This document shows, piece by piece, positions 53,793 to 62,147 of a stretch of DNA of 64,000 bases; position 1 is the first letter of the stretch; every line of letters starts with the position of its first letter. The translations under genes and the position numbers were made by a program. The stretch covers positions 372,001 to 436,000 of the forward strand of contig JAMLJC010000002.1 in the NCBI GenBank assembly GCA_023953845.1, written 5' to 3'. This stretch comes from Rhizobiaceae bacterium (lineage in GTDB: Bacteria > Pseudomonadota > Alphaproteobacteria > Rhizobiales > Rhizobiaceae). The notes under the pieces were generated by a model. The model saw only the letters and a list, made by a program, of their open reading frames with translations. It had not been told where the DNA came from and ran no database searches.

Positions 53793-54062
53793 TTAGGGTC
53801 AGGACCTGCTGATCTGGTCGAAATGGTGTGAGGTCATTTCGCTGGATAGGAGGAGCGAAGGCGAAGGCAATGTTGACCATTGTCGAGCCTTCGCGACGAG
53901 GTAGCCGGCCAAATGAACCACATCCGAAGGACGCCGAAACGGCTTCGACCTGCCGCGTCGAACTCCTCGGCCGATGGAACCCCATCGACCTTCGGACTTC
54001 TCCTCGCATCTCTTTGCCGTTTCAGGCGCCATTTCGATCATATCAGCAGGTCCTGACCCTTA
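53793..54062. mobile_element. MITE-like element with 33-bp terminal inverted repeats
   Basis: The left end 53793-53825 and the reverse complement of 54030-54062 match at 30 of 33 positions, sharing AGGGTCAGGACCTGCTGAT as the outer core. The 270-bp interior codes no transposase and has nested pairings such as TCCGAAGG with CCTTCGGA and CGATGG-aacc-CCATCG. It sits between the CPBP protease and SDR genes, and its left end abuts the protease start. This is the form of a non-autonomous transposon or dispersed palindromic repeat. Confidence 0.72.
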
Positions 54063-54088
54063 CCGAAGCCCCGGTCAATGTCCATCGA

Positions 54089-54943
54089 TCAGCCCGTCAT
54101 ATGATCTTGAAATGCCTCCGCATAATCCGGGTGCCAGCGGGAGAGGGCGGGCCGATTGTGGATGATGTCGCCGACCGCCCAGGCCATGCGCTTCTCGTCG
54201 GTCGCACGGGCGACCTCGTTGTCGGGGCAAAGGATGTAGAAATCGCCGGCCGCCAGCCGTTCGAGCATGAAGTCGACCACCTGCTCGCCGGTCCACGCGC
54301 CAGCCGGCTTCTCCGTCGCGCCGACGGTGAGGCCGGTATAGGTGAATCCGGGGATGAGCAGGTGCGCGGAGACTTTCGAGCCGGCCATGTTGCGCAGTTC
54401 GTGGGCGAGGCCTTCCGTGAAGCTTTTCACGGCGGCCTTCGAGACGTTGTAGGCGAGGTTGCCGGGCGGCGTGGTGATGCCCTGCTTGGAGCCGGTGTTG
54501 ACGATGACGCCGGCATTGCCGGACTCGATCATCATCGGCGCAAAGGCCTGCGTGCCATAGGCGACACCCCAGAAATTCACGTCGATCAGCCTGCGCCAGC
54601 CGTCGGAATTCTCCCACGGCTTGCCCGGATTGTCGCCGATGCCGGCATTGTTCATCAGCACGGAGGGCGCGCCTAACCGCGTCCGGACGGTATCGGCGAG
54701 CGATTGCAGATCTTCCAGTCGCGTGACGTCCACCGCTTCGGCGAGGATCTGGCCGACGCCCGGCGTTGCCTTGATGGCGTCCGCGGCGGCGGAAAGCCGA
54801 TCCGCGCCGAGATCGGCGATCACGACGTTCATGCCGCGCGCGGCATAGCGTTTCGCGGCGGCGAGACCGATCCCGCTCGCACCTCCGGTAATGACTGCGG
54901 TGTTGCCGGCGGCAAAGGCGGAAAGAGCGGTGTCATCGGTCAT
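54089..54943 (-). CDS. Short-chain dehydrogenase/reductase (SDR)
   Basis: 284-aa classical SDR. NAD(P) loop TGGASGIGLA near residue 19, NNAGIG, catalytic Ser in VNTGSKQGITT and the YNVSK Tyr-Lys pair, then PGFTYTGL. The presence of VVIADLGAD at the end of beta 2 suggests NAD(H) preference. Substrate is unknown. ATG at 54943 with GGAGG about 9 nt upstream; the frame runs open to 55084. The stop is 27 bp from the MITE-like element. Confidence 0.88.
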   Translation of the reverse strand: MTDDTALSAFAAGNTAVITGGASGIGLAAAKRYAARGMNVVIADLGADRLSAAADAIKATPGVGQILAEAVDVTRLEDLQSLADTVRTRLGAPSVLMNNAGIGDNPGKPWENSDGWRRLIDVNFWGVAYGTQAFAPMMIESGNAGVIVNTGSKQGITTPPGNLAYNVSKAAVKSFTEGLAHELRNMAGSKVSAHLLIPGFTYTGLTVGATEKPAGAWTGEQVVDFMLERLAAGDFYILCPDNEVARATDEKRMAWAVGDIIHNRPALSRWHPDYAEAFQDHMTG

Positions 54944-55142
54944 CAGCGGGTTCCTCCGTTGGACGCCAGAGAGCTTATGGAGCGGTGTTTCGTCAAGCGG
55001 TGCGGGCCAGAACCGCATCCCGTTGCCTGCATATCTGCGACAATTTGCATATGAATTGTACAGTGGGGAAGTTTGCCCACCCAACGGGCATCACCTATGT
55101 TCACCTTGATGACATTCTCCCTCCTGAATGTCAGAAAAGTAT

Positions 55143-55180
55143 GGCCCGCCGGTCTCCTCCCCGGCGGGCCTTCTTTTTTT
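55143..55180. terminator. Intrinsic terminator, both strands possible
   Basis: GGCCCGCCGG (55143-55152) pairs with CCGGCGGGCC (55161-55170), followed by TTCTTTTTTT on +. Read on - it ends the small gene at 55195-55377 and is followed by ATACTTTTC. The + direction has no supported gene in front of it, so the minus gene is the likely user; a small + RNA is possible. Confidence 0.75.
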
Positions 55181-55194
55181 ACTCGTGCTGCACC

Positions 55195-55377
55195 CTACTG
55201 CCGGGTGTTGTCGGCCTGGCCGCCTCGTTGCTGCTTGTCGCGCAACTGATTTCCGCCCTGCTGGCCCTGGCGATCCTGTCCTCCCGTGCCGCCGTGCTCG
55301 GCCTGCTGCTGGCGGATCAGATCGTCCTTGTCGGCCTTGTGCGTGCCTTGGTGCTTGATGTTTTCCTGATCGGGCAT
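55195..55377 (-). CDS. Small Gln/Gly-rich hydrophilic protein
   Basis: 60-aa polar protein opening MPDQENIKHQGTHKADKDD and continuing in Gln-, Gly- and Arg-rich low complexity. No membrane segment and no cysteine. AAGGAG sits 7 nt before the ATG, and an intrinsic terminator follows the stop, so the gene has its own expression signals. The composition is like small desiccation- or stress-related hydrophilins, but no family is recognised. It stands downstream of uvrD on the same strand, 82 bp away. Confidence 0.65.
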   Translation of the reverse strand: MPDQENIKHQGTHKADKDDLIRQQQAEHGGTGGQDRQGQQGGNQLRDKQQRGGQADNTRQ

Positions 55378-55459
55378 TGAGCTGCTCCTTTCCTTGCAGC
55401 AGATCAACCGATCAGGCCGGATCGGGGTTCCATGCAGCGGTGTCGGAGCCGATTGCCAC

Positions 55460-58147
55460 TCACACCGACGTGACGAAACCGTCGAGCACCTTCTTCTGGC
55501 CGGCCCTGTCGAAATCGATGGTAAGCTTGTTGCCGTCGATTGCAGCGATGTTGCCGTTGCCGAATTTCTGGTGGAACACGCGGTCGCCGACATGGAAGGC
55601 CGAGGGGCTGTCCGACACGGATTTCGCGACCAGCTCGCCCTCGATGACCCGGCTTTTCACCGAGCCCCGGCCCGCGCCATAGCCGGAATCGGTCTCGCCA
55701 TAGCCGATGCGCTCGACCTGATGGCCGGAGCGGCTGCCCCAGTTGCGGTCGGTCGCCTCGGTACGGTTGGCCTGCGCGCGCGCCCAGCCGGGCGTCGCAT
55801 AGGTGTTGGAGAAGGCGCCGCGGCCGCCGCCGACATTGTCGAAGCGCGACGCGCCGTAAGGGTTCTGGCGGCCAGCCGAAAAACCGCCCCGGCCGGAAGC
55901 GAAGGAGCCGCCGCCATAGGGGTTGCCGTAGCCGCCATAGGAGCCGCCGCCCTCGGCGACATCGACATGGGCCTCCGGCAACTCGTCGAGGAAGCGCGAC
56001 GGAATGGTCGATTGCCAGAGGCCGTGGATGCGCCGGTTCGACACGAACCAGAGATGCAGATTCTTCTTGGCGCGGGTCAGCCCGACATAGGCGAGGCGGC
56101 GCTCCTCCTCCAGCCCGGAGCGGCCGCCCTCGTCCAGCGCGCGCTGGTGGGGGAACAGCCCTTCCTCCCAGCCCGGCAGGAAGACCGTCTCGAACTCCAG
56201 GCCCTTGGCCGAGTGCAGGGTCATGATGGAGACGGCGTCCATGCCCTCGTTCTGCTCGGCATCCATGACCAGCGCGACATGTTCGAGGAAGGCGCGCAGG
56301 GACTCGTATTCCTCCATGGAGCGGATCAGCTCCTTGAGGTTTTCCAGCCGCGTGGGTGCATCGGGCGCGCGGTCGTTCTTCCACATATCCGTGTAGCCGG
56401 ACTCTTCGAGGATGATCTCGGCGAGCTCGGTATGCGGTTTGGTGTCGAGCATTTCCTGCCAGCGGGCGAAATTCGCGGCGACCTCGCGCAAAGCGGCGCG
56501 CGGCTTGGGCTTCAGCTCGTCCGATTCGGCGAGATTGGCGGCGGCGGCGAGCATGGGGACGCGCAAGGCGCGCGCCGTGTCGTGGATCTGGCGGATGGTG
56601 GCTTCGCCCAGCCCGCGCTTCGGCACATTGACGATGCGCTCGAAGGCCAGGTCGTCCGCGCCCTGCGCCACGACGCGAAGATAGGCCATCGCGTCGCGGA
56701 TCTCCTGCCGCTCGTAGAAGCGCGGGCCGCCGATGACGCGATAGTTCAGCCCCATGGTGACGAAGCGATCCTCGAACTCGCGCATCTGGAAGGAGGCGCG
56801 GACGAGGATGGCCATGTCGTTGAGCGCATGGCCTTTCCTCTGAAGGGTCTCGATCTCGTCGCCGACGGCGCGCGCTTCCTCCTCCGAATCCCAGGCGGCG
56901 TGGACATTTACCTTGGCGTCGTCGGGCGAGGGGCGGTCGGTGAACAGCGTCTTGCCGAGCCGGCCCTCATTGTGCGCGATCAGATGGGAGGCGGCGCCGA
57001 GGATATGGGCGGTCGAGCGGTAGTTGCGCTCCAGCCGGATGACCGTCGCGCCCGGGAAATCCTTTTCGAAGCGGAGGATGTTGTCCACCTCCGCCCCGCG
57101 CCAGCCATAGATCGACTGGTCGTCGTCGCCGACGCAGCAAATATTGATTTGCTGCTGTTTGTTCTCGCTCACGGGCCGTACCGCCGCCTGCGGCGGCTGG
57201 CCCTCCGCGGGGGCGGCCTGACCGGCCGACGCCCGGTCGGGCTTGCGGCCTTCGGCCGAAGACATTGCGCGCTCAGTTTTCGGTCGCTGCGCCAGAAGCC
57301 GCAGCCACATATATTGGGCGGTGTTGGTGTCCTGATACTCGTCCACCAATATGTATTTGAACTTGCGATGGTATTCCGCCAGCACGTCGGGATGCTCGCG
57401 GAAGATGCGGATCGGGTGGCAGAGAAGGTCGCCGAAGTCGCAGGCGTTCAGCGTCTGCAGGCGCTCCTGATAGGCGGCGTACAGCTCGCGGCCCTTGCCG
57501 TTGGCGAAGGAGCGGGCGTCGCCCTCGGGGATGTCCTTCGGGCCGAGCCCCTTGTTCTTCCAGCCGTCGATCATGTTGGCGAAGGTGCGCGCCGGCCAGC
57601 GCTTGTCGTCCAGCCCCTCGGCCTGGATGAGCTGCTTGAGCAGGCGGATGACGTCGTCCGTGTCGAGGATGGTGAATCCGGATTTGAGGTTCGCGAGCTC
57701 GGCATGGCGGCGCAGGAGCTTTACCCCGATGGAATGGAAGGTGCCGAGCCAGGGCATGCCCTCCACCGCCTCGCCGACCAAAAGGCCGATGCGCTGCTTC
57801 ATCTCGCGCGCGGCCTTGTTGGTGAAGGTGACGGCGAGGATCTGCGACGGATAGGCGAGGCCGGTGGCGAGGATGTGGGCGATGCGGGTGGTGAGCACGC
57901 GCGTCTTGCCCGTGCCGGCGCCGGCGAGCACCAGCACCGGGCCTTCGGTCGTCTCGACGGCCAGCCGCTGCTCGGGATTGAGACCTTTCAGGTAATCCGG
58001 CGGGCCGTTGTGGCCCTGCCGCGCGGCCATGGCGCGGGCGGCGATGCCTCCGCCCTGCGGACGCGGCGACGCGCTTGCGGGGCCGGGCACGCCACGGGGA
58101 TCGGGCTCCTCGTCAAAGAAGGGCATATCGTCGGGAAAGCCGGACAT
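55460..58147 (-). CDS. uvrD: ATP-dependent DNA helicase UvrD/PcrA
   Basis: 895-aa SF1A helicase for excision and mismatch repair. Q motif LNPEQRLAVE, Walker A AGAGTGKT (75-82), DEYQDTN (motif II), GDDDQSIYGWRGA (III), ERNYRST (IV), MTLHSAKGLEFETVF (V) and YVGLTRAKKNLHL (VI) are all present. A Gly-rich linker and a C-terminal beta module (GDRVFHQKFGNGNIAAIDG) follow. ATG at 58147 (MSGFPDDMPFF). Odd feature: residues about 291-333, between motifs II and III, are an extra low-complexity segment homologous to the insert in the hydantoinase gene. A large frame on the opposite strand is a shadow. Confidence 0.95.
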   Translation of the reverse strand: MSGFPDDMPFFDEEPDPRGVPGPASASPRPQGGGIAARAMAARQGHNGPPDYLKGLNPEQRLAVETTEGPVLVLAGAGTGKTRVLTTRIAHILATGLAYPSQILAVTFTNKAAREMKQRIGLLVGEAVEGMPWLGTFHSIGVKLLRRHAELANLKSGFTILDTDDVIRLLKQLIQAEGLDDKRWPARTFANMIDGWKNKGLGPKDIPEGDARSFANGKGRELYAAYQERLQTLNACDFGDLLCHPIRIFREHPDVLAEYHRKFKYILVDEYQDTNTAQYMWLRLLAQRPKTERAMSSAEGRKPDRASAGQAAPAEGQPPQAAVRPVSENKQQQINICCVGDDDQSIYGWRGAEVDNILRFEKDFPGATVIRLERNYRSTAHILGAASHLIAHNEGRLGKTLFTDRPSPDDAKVNVHAAWDSEEEARAVGDEIETLQRKGHALNDMAILVRASFQMREFEDRFVTMGLNYRVIGGPRFYERQEIRDAMAYLRVVAQGADDLAFERIVNVPKRGLGEATIRQIHDTARALRVPMLAAAANLAESDELKPKPRAALREVAANFARWQEMLDTKPHTELAEIILEESGYTDMWKNDRAPDAPTRLENLKELIRSMEEYESLRAFLEHVALVMDAEQNEGMDAVSIMTLHSAKGLEFETVFLPGWEEGLFPHQRALDEGGRSGLEEERRLAYVGLTRAKKNLHLWFVSNRRIHGLWQSTIPSRFLDELPEAHVDVAEGGGSYGGYGNPYGGGSFASGRGGFSAGRQNPYGASRFDNVGGGRGAFSNTYATPGWARAQANRTEATDRNWGSRSGHQVERIGYGETDSGYGAGRGSVKSRVIEGELVAKSVSDSPSAFHVGDRVFHQKFGNGNIAAIDGNKLTIDFDRAGQKKVLDGFVTSV
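57167..57277 (-). repeat. In-frame palindromic repeat insert, copy B (inside uvrD)
   Basis: About 111 bp aligned with 12647-12744. Shares GCTCACGG at one end, CTCCGCGGGGGCGGCC in the middle and the GCTTGCGG-x-CTTCG-x-CCG block at the other. Carries a perfect CCGCCGC/GCGGCGG hairpin (about 57181-57196) and the CGGCC-ttc-GGCCG hairpin (57246-57258). It is read in frame as residues including AAPAEGQ (AAPAEAS in copy A), between helicase motifs II and III. Confidence 0.6.
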
Positions 58148-58259
58148 CTGAGCCGAATGTAGTGATTCGGGCCGGAAAGGCCAGAAGTGTTTCCGATTTG
58201 TACCGGATCGGCAAGGGAGAAGAGGAAAAATTTCCTCTCTGTTTTCCGGCGCGCCGTGC

Positions 58260-58274
58260 TTCACACTTCTTTAC
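58260..58274. promoter_or_regulatory. CpxR-like box
   Basis: Read on the minus strand: GTAAA-GAAGT-GTGAA, one mismatch from the CpxR consensus GTAAA-N5-GTAAA. It lies 79 bp upstream of the CpxP/Spy-like gene that heads a response regulator-kinase operon, the expected place for autoregulation. Confidence 0.5.
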
Positions 58275-58352
58275 ATAGGCCGCGAATGGCGGAAACCTCG
58301 GCTCCCTATGGTGCTCCCATCGGCAACCGCCAGATGGAAGAAGGAGCACATC

Positions 58353-58910
58353 ATGACCAACCAGAACGAAACCAACCCGCAGGATACCGGCAGCACCATC
58401 GACCACGATCGCAACGAGACGTCTCCGGCCCCCAAGGCGAAGCGGAACCTGACGCTGACTGTCGGTCTGGCGCTCGCGGCCGTCATCGGCATCGGTGCGG
58501 CAGTCGCCGTGGCGCAGGGCGGATGGGGCGGCCCCGGCGGCTGGAAGCACGGCATGGGCCATATGGGCGCGCGTTTCGCCGAGCATCGCGTAGGCCACAT
58601 GCTTGACGAGATCGACGCGAGCGCCGAACAGGAAACGAAGATCTGGGCGATCATCGACCGGACGCGCACCGAACTCCGGCCGATGGGCCGCGAGTTCCGC
58701 GACACGCGCGAGCAGGTGATGACGCTGCTGGCTGCCCCGACGATCGACAAGGCGGCGGTCGAGACGCTGAGGGCGAGCCGCATCGCGGCGATCGACGAAG
58801 CGTCGAAGAAGGCGGTGGCTGCGGCGGTTGAGGCGGCGGAGGTGCTGACGCCCGAACAAAGGGCGAAGCTCGCCGCCGAGATGAAGGAACGCCACGGCGG
58901 CCGCTGGTAA
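58353..58910 (+). CDS. CpxP/Spy-like periplasmic protein (heavy-metal sensor type)
   Basis: 185 aa: polar N terminus (about 30 residues), one hydrophobic segment (LTLTVGLALAAVIGIGAAVAV, signal anchor or signal peptide), then a helical periplasmic part with HGMGHMGARFAEHRVGHM, rich in His and Met, and the family LTxxQ-type motif LTPEQRAKL near the end. In E. coli, CpxP and Spy are envelope stress proteins, and CpxP also inhibits the kinase. AAGGAG precedes the ATG. The gene is 18 bp ahead of the response regulator. Confidence 0.82.
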   Translation: MTNQNETNPQDTGSTIDHDRNETSPAPKAKRNLTLTVGLALAAVIGIGAAVAVAQGGWGGPGGWKHGMGHMGARFAEHRVGHMLDEIDASAEQETKIWAIIDRTRTELRPMGREFRDTREQVMTLLAAPTIDKAAVETLRASRIAAIDEASKKAVAAAVEAAEVLTPEQRAKLAAEMKERHGGRW

Positions 58911-58928
58911 GCGGCGAAAGGAGAGGGC

Positions 58929-59624
58929 ATGGCGGACGAGGTTCTGATCATCGATGACGATGCGCGCCTCGCCGCCATGCTCGGCGACTATCTCGGCAGC
59001 AACGGCTATTCGACCGCCCGCGCCGGGACGGGCCGCGCCGGCGTGGAGGAAGTGCGCCGCCGCGCGCCGGACGCGGTGATCCTCGACGTGATGCTGCCGG
59101 ACATAGACGGCTTCGAGGCGTGCCGGCAGATCAGGGCCTTTTCCGACGTGCCGGTACTCATGCTGACGGCGAAGGGCGACGAGACCGACCGCATCGTCGG
59201 GCTGGAACTCGGCGCCGACGATTATCTGCCCAAGCCGTTCAACCCGCGCGAATTGCTGGCGCGGCTGAAGGCGATCCTGCGCCGGCGCGGGGGCGGCGCG
59301 GACCTGCCGCGCACCTTGCGGTTCGGGCGGCTGGAGATCGATCCCGGCTCGCGGACGGCGCGCGTCGACGGGACAGCCAGGCCGCTCACCAGCCATCAGT
59401 TCGAATTGCTGCTGGCGCTGGCCGAGAACGCCGGGCGCACGCTGTCGCGCGAGCAGCTCATGGATATGGTGAAGGGCGAGGAACTGGACGCCTTCGACCG
59501 CTCGATCGACGTGCATGTGTCGCGCATCCGGGCGGCGATCGAGGATGACCCGAAGCACCCGCGCAGGCTGATCACCGTTCGCGGCGCGGGCTATGTATTC
59601 GCGCGCAACCAGGACGATGTGTGA
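58929..59624 (+). CDS. OmpR/CpxR-type response regulator
   Basis: 231 aa: receiver domain (about 3-115) with the acidic pair DDD at 10-11 region, phosphoacceptor D53 in ILDVMLPDIDG and the Lys in LPKPF; then the winged-helix output domain (about 128-226) with LTSHQFELLLALAENAGRTLSREQLM and RSIDVHVSRIRAAI. Likely activates its own operon through the box at 58260. Overlaps the kinase start by 4 bp (GTGA). Confidence 0.94.
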   Translation: MADEVLIIDDDARLAAMLGDYLGSNGYSTARAGTGRAGVEEVRRRAPDAVILDVMLPDIDGFEACRQIRAFSDVPVLMLTAKGDETDRIVGLELGADDYLPKPFNPRELLARLKAILRRRGGGADLPRTLRFGRLEIDPGSRTARVDGTARPLTSHQFELLLALAENAGRTLSREQLMDMVKGEELDAFDRSIDVHVSRIRAAIEDDPKHPRRLITVRGAGYVFARNQDDV

Positions 59625-60877
59625 CCATGGTCAGCAGCCGGCTGTTCCTGAAGGTCTATCTGACGCTGCTGGCGTGCCTGGCGGCGGTCGCGCTGGCGAG
59701 CGGCGCCTACTGGCGGCTGACGATGGACCGCGACACGGCCAATTTCGGCGAACGGCGCGACCGCTTCGCGCAGGAAATGCTGCCGGCGTCCGACGATCCG
59801 GCGCAGACGCGGCTGATGCTGGAGCGGCTCGGCAAGGCGCTCGACGCCGATCTGGCGCTCTATTCGCGCGACGGCGAGCTGCTGGCTTCCGCCGGGCAGC
59901 CGCCCGACCTGACCGAGCCGCGACGCGGCAAGCGGCCCTTCCGCTACAGGCATGGCGAGCCGCAGATCGTGCGGTTTCCCGACGGGCGCGTGCTTGTCGC
60001 CGACATCGCCATGCCGTGGGAGGGCGGCCGGCGCGGGGCGCTGGGTTACATAGCGCTGATCGCGGCGGTGGTCGGCCTCGCGGCCTATCCGGTGGTCCGC
60101 CATCTGACGCGGCGGCTCGAAAAACTGCGCGAAGGCGTGGAGAAGTTCGGCGGCGGCGCGCTCGACGCGCGTGTCGACGTGAAGGGCCGGGACGAGGTCG
60201 CGGCCGTCGCGCGCAGCTTCAACGCCGCCGCCGGGCGCATCGAGCAACTGGTCGGCGCGCACCGCACGCTGCTCGCCAATGCCAGCCACGAATTGCGCTC
60301 GCCGCTGGCGAGACTTCGCATGGCCATCGACCTTTCGGGGCTGCCGGCGAATGGCGGGCAGTCGCGCGAGATCAATGCGAACCTCGCTGAAATCGATGAA
60401 CTGGTGGAGGAGATCCTGCTCGCCAGCAGGCTGGAACACACTGCCGCCGCTGCAAAGCTGGAACCGCTCGATCTGAGCGGCCTCGTGGCGGAGGAATGTT
60501 CGCGGCACGGCATCGAGATGTCCGGCGTGGCCGCGCCGATGAGCGGCGACCGCCGGCTGCTGACCCGCCTGACCCGCAATCTTCTCCTCAACGCGATGCG
60601 ACATGGGCGTCCGCCGGTGGATGTGGACGTGTCGAGCGACGCGCGCGGCGTGACGCTCACCGTTCGCGACCATGGCGACGGCCTGCCGCCGGGGGAGGAG
60701 GCGCGGGTCTTCGAGCCCTTCTACCGGCCCGCCGGACGCAGCGAGTCGGCAGGCGGCTGGGGGCTCGGCCTCGCGCTTGTGCGCCAGATCGCCGAACTGC
60801 ATGGCGGCACCGCGCGCTACGAGACGCCGGTGGATGGCGGGGCGCGCTTCGTCGTGCACCTGCCGCGGAAGGGATGA
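59621..60877 (+). CDS. CpxA-like sensor histidine kinase
   Basis: 418 aa with two membrane helices (about 8-30 and 140-158) around a periplasmic sensor region of about 110 residues, a HAMP domain (about 160-212), HisKA with H223 in ANASHELRSPLARLR, and a HATPase domain (N box LLLNAMRHG, DHGDGLPPGEEARVFEPFYRP, GWGLGLALVRQIAELHGG). With the response regulator and CpxP/Spy-like gene it forms a complete envelope stress system. The GTG at 59621 overlaps the regulator stop; ATG 59627 is also possible. Confidence 0.93.
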   Translation: MTMVSSRLFLKVYLTLLACLAAVALASGAYWRLTMDRDTANFGERRDRFAQEMLPASDDPAQTRLMLERLGKALDADLALYSRDGELLASAGQPPDLTEPRRGKRPFRYRHGEPQIVRFPDGRVLVADIAMPWEGGRRGALGYIALIAAVVGLAAYPVVRHLTRRLEKLREGVEKFGGGALDARVDVKGRDEVAAVARSFNAAAGRIEQLVGAHRTLLANASHELRSPLARLRMAIDLSGLPANGGQSREINANLAEIDELVEEILLASRLEHTAAAAKLEPLDLSGLVAEECSRHGIEMSGVAAPMSGDRRLLTRLTRNLLLNAMRHGRPPVDVDVSSDARGVTLTVRDHGDGLPPGEEARVFEPFYRPAGRSESAGGWGLGLALVRQIAELHGGTARYETPVDGGARFVVHLPRKG

Positions 60878-60933
60878 GCAGCCGGACCGTTCCTGCTTTT
60901 TTCGAAATGCGGAAACGATCTGTTTTCTGGTGT

Positions 60934-61476
60934 TCAGTCGTCCCTTACGGTTCTCAGATTCGAGACCACCCGGCGGTTCTGGACCTTGCAGGAGCGGTCG
61001 GAGCAGGCGCGGACTTCCCTGTCCTTGCCGTATCCCTTGGCCCACATGCGGTTCGGCTCCACGCCGGCATTGACGAGATAGCTCATCACCGCGTCCGCCC
61101 GCTTCTGCGAGAGCGTGACCTGCGCGGAAGCCCCGCCCGAATCGTCGGCGAAGCCCTGCAGCTTCACCAGCCATTTCGGATACTGCTTCAGCCACGCGGC
61201 CTGCGCATCGAGCGTCGCCTTCGCGGTCGAATCGAGAGCGGCCGAATCCGCCGCGAAGAAGGTTCGGCGGCTGACATTGAGGATGAAATCCTCCTCCGTT
61301 CCCGGCTTGACGTTTTCGAAGCCGGCTGCCGGCTGATTGGTCTCGTCCGGAGTCGTGGAAACGGGCGGAGGCGGCTCCTGCGGGCCGGGACGCGGCGTCA
61401 TCGACGTCGTCGAGCAGGCGGCGAGCGCCATCGCCATGCAAGCGAGCAAGGCGAGGCCGGGGATGCTGCGTCTCAT
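60934..61476 (-). CDS. OmpA-family lipoprotein (Pal-like)
   Basis: 180 aa: signal peptide with lipobox LAAC near residue 21, a Pro-rich linker, and an OmpA C-terminal peptidoglycan-binding domain (about 65-178). Marks include FFAADSAAL, VKLQGFADDSGGASAQVTLSQKRADAV (the usual G-H/F-D--G pattern) and VRACSDRSCKVQNRRV. Instead of the usual NRRVE this one ends NRRVVSNLR. It would tie the outer membrane to the wall. It overlaps the L,D-transpeptidase gene by 4 bp, so both are one transcript. Confidence 0.88.
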   Translation of the reverse strand: MRRSIPGLALLACMAMALAACSTTSMTPRPGPQEPPPPVSTTPDETNQPAAGFENVKPGTEEDFILNVSRRTFFAADSAALDSTAKATLDAQAAWLKQYPKWLVKLQGFADDSGGASAQVTLSQKRADAVMSYLVNAGVEPNRMWAKGYGKDREVRACSDRSCKVQNRRVVSNLRTVRDD

Positions 61477-62147
61477 TTCGGCGCTCCGCGGTCGATATCG
61501 TCCAGTTTCATCGCGCGGTCGGCCTGGTCCGCGATGTGCTGAAGCACCGCCACGGCGGTTCCCACGGGAATGCGCTGATAGAGGTCTATCGCGTCCTCGT
61601 TGAACATGCGGATGCAGCCGCTCGACGCGTCCGTGCCGATGCTCCAGGGCTGGATGGTGCCGTGGAAGCGGTAGCCGGTGTCGGCGCCGTCACGGTGCAG
61701 ATACATGGCGCGGGCGCCGAGCGGGTTGCTGGGCGAGCCGCCGGCGACGGAGGCCGGGAGGTCGGGATGGCGCGCGATCATCTCCGGCGGCGGCGTCCAT
61801 TTCGGCCACAGCGCCTTGCGGTCGACGGTCGAGCGGCCATACCACTTGAAGCCTTCCTTGCCGACGCCCACGCCGTAGCGGATGGCCGTCTTGTTCTCGT
61901 TGATGAGATAGAGGAAGTGGTTGCGGGTATCGACAACGACGGTGCCGATGGGCTCGCTCGAATAGTATTTGACGACCTGACGCCGCCATTTCGGGGCGAC
62001 CTTGGAAAAATTCGTCCGCTTGTAGGTGACGCCGTTGTCTGTCGCGGTTCCGGCGAACCAGTCGGCCGCCGCCGCCTCGGCCTCGACGCTTCCGGCCACC
62101 GCCGCAGCCAGGCCACCCAACACGACTTCCCTGCGTGTCAGCCGCAT
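61473..62147 (-). CDS. L,D-transpeptidase (YkuD/ErfK family)
   Basis: 224 aa with a Tat-like N terminus (MRLTRREVVLGGLAAAVAGS) and a YkuD domain. The catalytic motif is HGTIQPWSIGTDASSGCIRM, with the nucleophilic Cys and a Ser in place of the usual His in SHGC. GVGVGKEGFKWYGRSTV is another YkuD mark. It would form 3-3 cross-links or attach proteins to the wall, and it is coupled to the OmpA lipoprotein gene, which suggests joint work on the wall-outer membrane link. ATG at 62147 follows a GAGGGGGA site. Confidence 0.92.
   Translation of the reverse strand: MRLTRREVVLGGLAAAVAGSVEAEAAAADWFAGTATDNGVTYKRTNFSKVAPKWRRQVVKYYSSEPIGTVVVDTRNHFLYLINENKTAIRYGVGVGKEGFKWYGRSTVDRKALWPKWTPPPEMIARHPDLPASVAGGSPSNPLGARAMYLHRDGADTGYRFHGTIQPWSIGTDASSGCIRMFNEDAIDLYQRIPVGTAVAVLQHIADQADRAMKLDDIDRGAPK

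Noticed and set aside
55394..58162. Open frame of 922 codons on +, opposite uvrD
   Set aside because: All helicase motifs are on the minus strand; the + frame has no recognisable domain and mirrors codon bias.
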